From contig JAHDDN010000112.1 in assembly GCA_020629335.1 (NCBI GenBank), forward strand, positions 1 through 13,630: a DNA stretch of 13,630 nucleotides. Direction: 5' to 3'. Each line of letters opens with the position of its first letter. Positions within the stretch are counted from its first letter, which is position 1. The position numbers were made by a program, and so were the translations under genes. Below are positions 6,398 to 11,856 of this stretch, piece by piece. Origin of the DNA: Chitinophagales bacterium (GTDB lineage: Bacteria; Bacteroidota; Bacteroidia; Chitinophagales; UBA2359). Below the pieces are notes generated by a model. It made no database searches. It was not told the DNA's origin and saw only the letters and a program-made list of their open reading frames with translations.

Positions 6398-9343
6398 CTA
6401 AACCAAGGCCCCCCAAAGCACCTCCACAGGATGCAAAGCCTCTCGCTTCGTCCCATCATGAATCTGATGCCTACAACTCGTACCTGGAGCAGCAATAATC
6501 GTTTCTTTTCTCGCTTCCCTCACTGCTGGGAACAAGACCAATTCCCCCACCTGCATAGAAAGCTCATAATGTTCTTCCTCATAACCAAAAGAACCAGCCA
6601 TTCCACAACAACCCGAATGGACGACCTCCACCAAATAATTAGTAGGTAAGCCCAATACCCAAGCCGAATAATCTACAGATGAAAGTGCCTTTTGATGGCA
6701 ATGTCCATGCAGTTTGATGTAGCGAGTTTCCTTTGTAAACTGGCTAGGAGAAATCTTGCCTTTCATCATTTCTTGATAGATAAACTCCTCTATCATCATA
6801 CTATGCTTAGCTAAGTACTGAGCAGCAGGAAGAGCTGATTTAGGTACTAAGCGCAAATATTCATCTCTAAAAGTTAGTATAGCGGATGGCTCAATGCCGA
6901 TCAGAGGAGTCTCCTCATTGACCCAATCCTTTAAGGCATTTACATTGGCAATGGCGTGTTTTTTGGCATCTAATAGTAAGCCTTTAGATAGGGCAGCCCT
7001 ACCACTTTCATCATGTGGAGGCATGATGACCTCATAGCCTAATCTATTCAATAGCTGTAAAGCCTTAATACCGATTTGTGTATCATTATAATTCGTGAAT
7101 TCATCACAGAAGAATATCACTCTACCTTTGGGGTTGGCGATGCTTAATGCTGATTGATGCTTTTTGTACCACCTACGCAAGCTGATATTACTGACCAGTG
7201 GTAGACTTCTTTCAAGAGCAATCCCAAACTGCTTTTTGATCAAATTGCTGGACCATTTTTTTGAAAGAAAGAAGTTGTTGACACTTGCCAATCGGGAAGA
7301 TACTTGATTGAGGCGATTGATATTACCAAATAGGCGAGCTCGTATAGGGACCCCATTTTCTTGATAATAGTGGTGTAAAAACTCTGCCTTCAAAGTAGCG
7401 ACATCTACATTAGAAGGACACTCTGATTTACAGCCTTTACAAGAAAGACATAAATCCATGACCTCTTTAATTTCTTCATGAGCAAACTTATTACTTTGAT
7501 TGGAGCGAGTTAGGAATTCTCTTAGGATATTAGCTCTTGCTCTGGTGGTGTCTTTTTCATTTCGAGTAGCCATATAGCTGGGGCACATCGTCCCGCCAGA
7601 AAGATGTGTTTTTCGGCAATCGCCTGAGCCATTGCATTTCTCGGCCATGCGCAATATGCCATCCGTATCTCCAAAATCAAAAATGGTGTCAAACTGCTCT
7701 GTTTTTTGTTCAGCTTCATAGCGGAACTCTTCATCCATTGGGAGAGCGTCTACTATTTTGCCTGGGTTAAAAATATTATTGGGGTCCCATTGTGCTTTTA
7801 GGTCTTTGAGTAATTCGTAATTTTCTTGACCAATCATGATGGGGAGAAATTCGGCTCTGACTCGGCCATCTCCATGTTCTCCACTTAAGGAGCCATTATA
7901 TTTTTTGACTAACTCAGCCGTCGTCCTGCCAATGTCTCTAAACATTTTTCGGCCTTCTGTTTTTTTGAGGTCGAGGATGGGGCGAAGGTGTAGCTCGCCA
8001 GCACCTGCATGGGCATAATAGACAGACCGCTGACCAAAGCCTTCCATCATCTCGGCTACATCATGGATATAAGCAGGTAAATCCGCCAATTCTACTGCTG
8101 TATCCTCTATGACAGCTACTGGCTTCGCATCGCCAGGTATGTTAGCTAATAAGCCTAAACCAGCCTTACGCAAGGTCCAAGCTTTTTTGATGTCTTTGCC
8201 ATAAGCACGAGGGAAGTGATAGCCCATATTAGCTTGATAAAAAGCATATTCCAAAGCATCTGCTTTTTCATCTATATCCGTTTGACTGTCGCCTCCTAAG
8301 GCAATCATCAATATAGCCTGAGGATCTCCTTTGACAAAGAATCGGTTCTTTTGTTGTGCGATATTATCTTTGGTGCAGTCTAAGACGATTTTATCCATGA
8401 GTTCACAGGCGATGGGTTGATGCTGCATGGCAACGAGTACACCTTTGAGGGCTTCTTCTACGCTTTCAAAGTGGGCGCATACTAATACTTGATCTTTTGG
8501 AGGAAGTGGGACTAAATTCAGCTTTATGGCTGTCGTGAAGGCTAAAGTGCCTTCGGAGCCAGCCAAGAGTTGACAGAAGTTGAATGATCGGCCTGTTCTA
8601 TTATTGAAAGGGCGTGTGCGCAAAAGTAGGTCTAAGGCATAGCCTGTATTGCGCCTATGAATAGAGGTTTTTGGAAATTCTTTTTTGATGCGTGCGCTAA
8701 TACTTGGATCACTTAATTTTTCATTGACGAATTGATAGAGTTGGTTTTCTAAAGCATCTCCTTGGCACTTTTGATCAAAAGCGGGCCAAGAGGTATCTTT
8801 GAATGTAACTTCTGAGCCATCACTTAGAATGCACTCTAATGCTAAGAGGTGATCTCTGGTAGAGCCATATACGATGGAGTTGGTTCCGCATGAGTTGTTA
8901 CCCACCATTCCGCCCATCATAGCTCTATTAGCGGTGGAGGTTTCTGGGCCGAAGTAGAGTCCATAAGGCTTGAGAAAATGATTGAGGTCATCTCGGATGA
9001 CTCCTGGTTGTACTTTGACCCACTTTTCCTCCACATTTAATTCAATAACAGATTGGAAATGTTTGGAGATGTCTACTACGATTCCTTTGCCGACTACTTG
9101 CCCAGCTAATGAGGTGCCTGCTGCTCTTGGGATAAGCGGAACGTGATATTCATTGGCAAAGGCAATGAGTGTTTGTATATCTTGTTTAGATTTAGGATAG
9201 GCTACTGCTGTGGGAAGAGAACGATATACGGATGCATCTGTAGCGTATAATACCCGCATGGCTTGATCATAATGCAGCTCTCCTTCTAAGCTATTGCGAA
9301 GAGCTATTAGTTGACTTTCGGAGATTTTGGCAGTTTGACTCAT
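6398..9343 (-). CDS. FAD-linked oxidase / Fe-S oxidoreductase fusion, YdiJ (D-2-hydroxyacid dehydrogenase) type
   Basis: The 981-residue protein fuses a GlcD/D-lactate-dehydrogenase-like flavoprotein to a GlpC-like iron-sulfur unit. The FAD-binding PCMH domain (about 40-280) shows PRAAGTSLAGQ (72-82), the STANRAMMGGMVGNNSCGTN region (136-155) and AGSEGTLAFT (261-270). The oxidase C-terminal domain ends with SGEHGDGR (487-494) and FNPGKIVD (525-532). Two ferredoxin-type clusters follow: C570, C576 and C587-P, then C632-x2-C635-x2-C638-x3-C642-P. The last 240 residues form a CCG domain with HCHQ (881-884) and SGCCG (910-914). Such fusions oxidise 2-hydroxyacids and pass electrons to the quinone pool; E. 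coli YdiJ (about 1018 residues) is reported as a D-2-hydroxyglutarate dehydrogenase. The substrate here is uncertain. The gene is monocistronic and full length, with no frameshift. Its start codon is only 4 bases from a -7-like box. Confidence 0.9.
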   Translation of the reverse strand: MSQTAKISESQLIALRNSLEGELHYDQAMRVLYATDASVYRSLPTAVAYPKSKQDIQTLIAFANEYHVPLIPRAAGTSLAGQVVGKGIVVDISKHFQSVIELNVEEKWVKVQPGVIRDDLNHFLKPYGLYFGPETSTANRAMMGGMVGNNSCGTNSIVYGSTRDHLLALECILSDGSEVTFKDTSWPAFDQKCQGDALENQLYQFVNEKLSDPSISARIKKEFPKTSIHRRNTGYALDLLLRTRPFNNRTGRSFNFCQLLAGSEGTLAFTTAIKLNLVPLPPKDQVLVCAHFESVEEALKGVLVAMQHQPIACELMDKIVLDCTKDNIAQQKNRFFVKGDPQAILMIALGGDSQTDIDEKADALEYAFYQANMGYHFPRAYGKDIKKAWTLRKAGLGLLANIPGDAKPVAVIEDTAVELADLPAYIHDVAEMMEGFGQRSVYYAHAGAGELHLRPILDLKKTEGRKMFRDIGRTTAELVKKYNGSLSGEHGDGRVRAEFLPIMIGQENYELLKDLKAQWDPNNIFNPGKIVDALPMDEEFRYEAEQKTEQFDTIFDFGDTDGILRMAEKCNGSGDCRKTHLSGGTMCPSYMATRNEKDTTRARANILREFLTRSNQSNKFAHEEIKEVMDLCLSCKGCKSECPSNVDVATLKAEFLHHYYQENGVPIRARLFGNINRLNQVSSRLASVNNFFLSKKWSSNLIKKQFGIALERSLPLVSNISLRRWYKKHQSALSIANPKGRVIFFCDEFTNYNDTQIGIKALQLLNRLGYEVIMPPHDESGRAALSKGLLLDAKKHAIANVNALKDWVNEETPLIGIEPSAILTFRDEYLRLVPKSALPAAQYLAKHSMMIEEFIYQEMMKGKISPSQFTKETRYIKLHGHCHQKALSSVDYSAWVLGLPTNYLVEVVHSGCCGMAGSFGYEEEHYELSMQVGELVLFPAVREARKETIIAAPGTSCRHQIHDGTKREALHPVEVLWGALV

Positions 9344-9347
9344 ACTA

Positions 9348-9355
9348 CAAATTTA
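9348..9355 (-). promoter_or_regulatory. -7-like box directly before the oxidoreductase start
   Basis: On the minus strand TAAATTTG (9355-9348) matches TAnnTTTG and ends 4 bases before the ATG. If used, the mRNA would be nearly leaderless. No good TTTG was seen 17-23 bases upstream, only a T-run, so support is weak. Confidence 0.3.
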
Positions 9356-9509
9356 CTCTAGTAAATGAAAAAAGTATTATTTTACGCAGAGAACTTAAAC
9401 GTTAGTCGCTTTTTTCTATCCTTTAAAGGGCTTGTTGTTGTGGTATGGCTTTGTTAAGAAATCTCATTAAAGGAATACTAAAACAATAAATTTCGTTTTT
9501 TTACTGGTA
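9356..9509. other. Intergenic stretch with no recognised feature
   Basis: This A+T-rich start of the 603-base gap between divergent genes contains a 10-bp perfect palindrome (CCTTTAAAGG, 9420-9429) and otherwise nothing I can support: no ORF of note and no clear promoter box. Confidence 0.4.
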
Positions 9510-9589
9510 AAAATAAAGAAGCACTGCGTTACAAAAGCCTTACTTAGCACTGCTATACTTTGTTTTTGCGCCTTGTGCTTGCTTATTTT
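9510..9589 (+). repeat. Imperfect palindrome, copy C of the dispersed family
   Basis: Arms AAAATAAAGAAGCAC (9510-9524) and GTGCTTGCTTATTTT (9575-9589) pair at 12 of 15 positions. The apex (9524-9575) reads CTGCGTTA, 12 bases, TTAGC, ACT, GCTAT, 12 bases, CGCCTTG. It aligns without gaps to copies A and B. Where A and B have a T-run pairing with an A-run inside the apex, this copy has CAAAA pairing with TTTTG, a compensatory change that argues for conserved pairing. It lies between the divergently transcribed oxidoreductase and the exported propeptide-like gene. Confidence 0.7.
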
Positions 9590-9674
9590 TCCTGCGTATA
9601 AAATGATTAATTTATGGTTTCAATATTCCTAAGAATTTTTCTTTTTAGAAAAGGTTTTATAACTTGCCATTAGT

Positions 9675-9830
9675 GGCGTTTATTTTTCGGCTTAGGGATG
9701 GCAGTGGTATGTGGCGTGATGAAGTAGCTTACGGAACTTAGCTGGACGCAGGCTGGCCCGCAGGGCAGACAAGTACGGCTTAGTGGAGTAGCTGCTGAAT
9801 AGCTGTATAAGAACGGACAGCCCGACCCTT
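9675..9830. other. G+C-rich structured intergenic block (RNA or repeat candidate)
   Basis: By hand count 9681-9830 is about 53% G+C, whereas the 60 bases before it (9601-9660) are about 18%. It contains the hairpin GCCC-GCA-GGGC (9756-9766, extended by CT/AG with one bulge), a long-range pairing GGCTG (9751-9755) with CAGCC (9818-9822), a direct repeat CGGCTTAG (9688-9695 and 9776-9783), and several AGCT-type motifs. It ends in GGACAGCCCGACCC (9815-9828). A minus-strand ORF across it has no protein-like features. I have a recollection, unverified, of similar G+C-rich intergenic blocks recurring in Saprospira-type genomes. The strand of any transcript cannot be decided. Confidence 0.5.
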
Positions 9831-9835
9831 TCTTA

Positions 9836-9888
9836 TTTTTCATTCGTGGGCGCACACATAGGTAGCGCCCCTACGGTCGAATGAAAAA
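9836..9888. repeat. REP-like nested hairpin
   Basis: A perfect 11-bp outer stem TTTTTCATTCG (9836-9846) / CGAATGAAAAA (9878-9888) encloses a perfect 6-bp inner stem GGGCGC (9848-9853) / GCGCCC (9865-9870). An alternative fold pairs GTAG (9862-9865) with CTAC (9871-9874). The flanking U/A runs would let it act as a terminator in either direction. The GTAGGGGCGC-type inner sequence resembles REP palindromes mobilised by RAYT transposases, but no such transposase is in the window. A further short hairpin, GGGG-AAG-CCCC, lies at 9896-9906. Confidence 0.55.
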
Positions 9889-9946
9889 TTAGAGTGGGGA
9901 AGCCCCAAGCAATTAACCAATTTTTAAATTTAAATGATCAATTAAA

Positions 9947-10525
9947 ATGGCTAAATATTCTTTACGAATTCTAAAAATAAGTTTGCTTTGTTTGTGTATG
10001 ACTTTTGCTTTTGTTGCTAATGAGCATACGACTAATGCAGAACCAGTGGTCAGTGTTAGTAATGATGGGGAAGTGTTTTTTGTGTTATCTGAGAGCACAA
10101 ATATTTTTAATGCAATGGATTTGATTAAAACGATGGATCTTCGTGTGAAGGAGTTGAATGGTTTTCATGTAGAAATTGCGGCCCCTCAGTCTCGTATACC
10201 AGAGATTCAGAATTTGCTTCGTACGAAATCCTATTTGATGGCTGAATCCTCGCTTTATGAGGATCAGGTAAGAGAGCCTATAGTCACTTATTTGGAGGGG
10301 AAGATTATTGTTGCTTTGACATTTTTTAATGTGGGTGCAAAGGAGTTAGGAGATTTTACGGCCTTTATGAATGCGAATAATTTGAAGATGTCAGAAGGAG
10401 GAAAGTTGCCTTATAAGTGGGGATTAGCAAGTGCGGCTGTAGGTACAGAGGACGCTTTAGCGCAAAAATTGAAAGTCCATCCATTGGTGGCGATTGCTAA
10501 GAAAAATCAGTTAGTGGCTGAGTAA
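9947..10525 (+). CDS. Small exported protein, putative tandem I9/fervidolysin-propeptide-like domains
   Basis: The 192-residue protein begins with a signal peptide: a basic start, a hydrophobic core at about 8-24 and a likely cleavage near residue 31 (TNA before EP). I do not recognise a named family with certainty. The mature part looks like two repeats with a strand-helix-strand-strand-helix-strand order. Repeat one runs about 41-104 (FFVLSES, DLIKTMDLRVKELNGFHVEI, IPEIQNLLR) and repeat two about 112-189 (IIVALTFF, FTAFMNANNLKM, KWGLASA, DALAQKLKVHPLVAIAKKN). The final pattern, helix then HPLVAIAKKN, matches how subtilase propeptides end (x-PLVxxAxPN). A free-standing inhibitor or chaperone for secreted subtilases is therefore a hypothesis; no protease gene is adjacent. 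The gene is monocistronic, preceded by hairpin-rich DNA and closed by a strong terminator. Confidence 0.65.
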   Translation: MAKYSLRILKISLLCLCMTFAFVANEHTTNAEPVVSVSNDGEVFFVLSESTNIFNAMDLIKTMDLRVKELNGFHVEIAAPQSRIPEIQNLLRTKSYLMAESSLYEDQVREPIVTYLEGKIIVALTFFNVGAKELGDFTAFMNANNLKMSEGGKLPYKWGLASAAVGTEDALAQKLKVHPLVAIAKKNQLVAE

Positions 10526-10531
10526 TATTGA

Positions 10532-10580
10532 AATAGGTGTAATTGGGGTTGAGAGATTGATTTACACCTATTGTTTTTTT
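10532..10580 (+). terminator. Rho-independent terminator of the exported-protein gene
   Basis: A perfect 11-bp stem AATAGGTGTAA (10532-10542) / TTACACCTATT (10562-10572) with a 19-base loop is followed by seven T residues (10574-10580). It starts 6 bases after the stop codon at 10525. Confidence 0.85.
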
Positions 10581-10585
10581 AGATA

Positions 10586-10612
10586 CACTTATTAAGTGAG
10601 GGTTGACACTTA
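10586..10612. promoter_or_regulatory. CACTTA repeats upstream of tonB-like gene (possible operator)
   Basis: A near-perfect palindrome CACTTA-T-TAAGTG (10586-10598) is followed by another CACTTA (10607-10612), all 35-60 bases upstream of the predicted -7 box. Such a cluster could bind a dimeric regulator. There is no direct support beyond the symmetry. Confidence 0.3.
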
Positions 10613-10623
10613 CTTATTATGCC

Positions 10624-10654
10624 TTTTTTATGCTTATTAGCTAGCTTAGTTTTG
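10624..10654 (+). promoter_or_regulatory. Putative promoter of the TonB gene
   Basis: TAGTTTTG (10647-10654) is a perfect TAnnTTTG -7 box. The T-run at 10624-10629 gives TTTT about 19 bases upstream, one mismatch from the TTTG -33 consensus. The ATG at 10696 is 41 bases further on. Confidence 0.45.
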
Positions 10655-10695
10655 AGATGTAAATAACCCATTATTCATCTTAAAACAGATAGCTT

Positions 10696-11550
10696 ATGTT
10701 ATATTTATTCGTTGGTTTAATTGTTGTGGTTGCGCTATTAGTAGGCGCATTGAGGTTGATCTTTTGGGAGAATCCAGAAAAAATTGCTCAAAAGCATCAA
10801 GCTGATACCTCCTCGGTATTGCTTAAAAAATATCCCGAAGCGGATGTAGAAAAATTCCGATTAAATTTCTTGCAATTAGGTTTATTGATAGCGATCAGTT
10901 TTGCGATCATGGCTTTTAACTACAAAATGGATGTGAGTGAAGCCGTAGTGCCTGAGCCTAAATATGAGATTCCTGCTATTACTTATATTCCACCTACTAA
11001 GCAGGAGCCTAAGCCTACTTTACCTCCTCCAGAAGTAGTGCCTGTGAAAAAGAAATCCTTATCTAACTTATTGAAGATTGTAGAGGATAATATTGATATC
11101 CCTGAAGATGTACCTGATGATGAAGAGGTAGTTGATATCATAGACGATGAGATTTATGATTTGATTATTCCTGATGAGAAGGCAGATGTGCCAGTTGATA
11201 TTCCTGTCATAGATGATCCTGAGCCAGTAGAAGATCGCATATTTGAGTTTGTAGAGAAGATGCCAAGCTTTGAAGGAGGTGATGCTGCTTTATTAGGATT
11301 TATTTATAAGAATGTGAAGTATCCAGCTATTGCCAGAGAAAATGGGGTAGAGGGAGTAGCAGTCATCAGTTTTGTGATTGATGAAGAAGGAAAGGTAACA
11401 GATATGGAAATTATCAGAAATCCAGGTGCAGGAACAGGGGAGGAGGCTTTAAGAGTCGTGAAGATGATGCCTAATTGGTCGCCAGGAGAGCAGAGAGGAA
11501 ATAAGGTAAAGGTGCGCTATAAATTGCCAATTAATTTTCAATTGGACTAA
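10696..11550 (+). CDS. TonB family energy-transducing protein with two N-terminal membrane segments
   Basis: The 284-residue protein ends in a full TonB C-terminal domain (about 188-284): the MPSFEGGDAALLGFIYKNVK entry, the YPAIARENGVEG block (209-220), FVIDEEGKVTDMEI and a final WSPGEQRGNKVKVRY. The linker (about 85-185) is Pro-rich and then very acidic (runs such as DDEEVVDIIDDE), as is common in Bacteroidota TonBs. It transmits proton-motive energy from the inner membrane to TonB-dependent outer-membrane transporters. The usual Bacteroidota membrane helix is at 58-75 (LQLGLLIAISFAIMAF), preceded by a KKYPEADVEKFR segment normally near the N-terminus. Here an extra hydrophobic helix (2-24) plus about 30 polar residues precede it, which would place the N-terminus in the periplasm. 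No exbB or exbD is nearby. Confidence 0.88.
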   Translation: MLYLFVGLIVVVALLVGALRLIFWENPEKIAQKHQADTSSVLLKKYPEADVEKFRLNFLQLGLLIAISFAIMAFNYKMDVSEAVVPEPKYEIPAITYIPPTKQEPKPTLPPPEVVPVKKKSLSNLLKIVEDNIDIPEDVPDDEEVVDIIDDEIYDLIIPDEKADVPVDIPVIDDPEPVEDRIFEFVEKMPSFEGGDAALLGFIYKNVKYPAIARENGVEGVAVISFVIDEEGKVTDMEIIRNPGAGTGEEALRVVKMMPNWSPGEQRGNKVKVRYKLPINFQLD

Positions 11551-11596
11551 TTCACTGTAAAGACTTGTTTGGAAAATTTTATTCAAGCATATATAG

Positions 11597-11690
11597 GAAC
11601 GAATGGGGATTCGCTATCCAAAAACAATGATAAGAGAGAGTGCCTAAAATTGTTTTAAGTAGCGTCCCCTTCGTTCTTTAATTTTAAGTA
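11597..11690. terminator. Long imperfect hairpin after the TonB gene
   Basis: GAACGAA-t-GGGGA-tt-CGCTA (11597-11616) pairs with TAGCGTCCCCTTCGTTC (11660-11676), and further inward AAAACAAT (11621-11628) pairs with ATTGTTTT (11649-11656). The loop is about 20 bases, and a T/A-rich tail (TTTAATTTTAAG) follows. It lies 46 bases past the TonB stop in the convergent gap and may terminate transcription. Its size also fits a small inverted-repeat element. Its sequence is unlike the palindrome family at 11697-11835. Confidence 0.5.
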
Positions 11691-11696
11691 GTTATA

Positions 11697-11835
11697 CAAA
11701 AGTTTTCGAACAATATCGGATGGTTTATTTTCAACTTATACTTCGTTATTTTTCTCAGCAATAGCTCGGCTATTACCTCAAAAAATGCCTCGTCTAAGTT
11801 GAAAATAACCTCATCGGACTATGCGAAAACTTTTG
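11697..11835 (+). repeat. Long imperfect palindrome, copy B of the dispersed family
   Basis: This 139-bp palindrome has a terminal 12-bp perfect match CAAAAGTTTTCG (11697-11708) / CGAAAACTTTTG (11824-11835) and an inner 13-bp perfect match TATTTTCAACTTA (11726-11738) / TAAGTTGAAAATA (11795-11807). The apex (11741-11792) reads CTTCGTTA, 12 bases, ATAGC, TCG, GCTAT, 12 bases, TGCCTCG, matching the apexes of copies A and C without gaps. It occupies the convergent gap between the TonB and T9SS-cargo genes, ending 21 bases from the cargo stop codon. Confidence 0.78.
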
Positions 11836-11856
11836 CACACCTACTTATTTTGTTTC

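Noticed and set aside
9670..9855. A 61-residue minus-strand ORF across the G+C-rich block
   Set aside because: Its composition has no protein-like pattern, and it coincides with hairpins and repeats. It is better explained by structured non-coding DNA.
9913..10098. A minus-strand ORF opposite the exported-protein start
   Set aside because: It is antisense to a convincing signal-peptide-bearing gene and shows no recognisable features.
11741..11792. Reading the palindrome apex as a simple Rho-independent terminator
   Set aside because: The primary sequence of the tip and its spacing are conserved in three places, including the gap upstream of two divergent genes (9524-9575), which a plain terminator does not explain.
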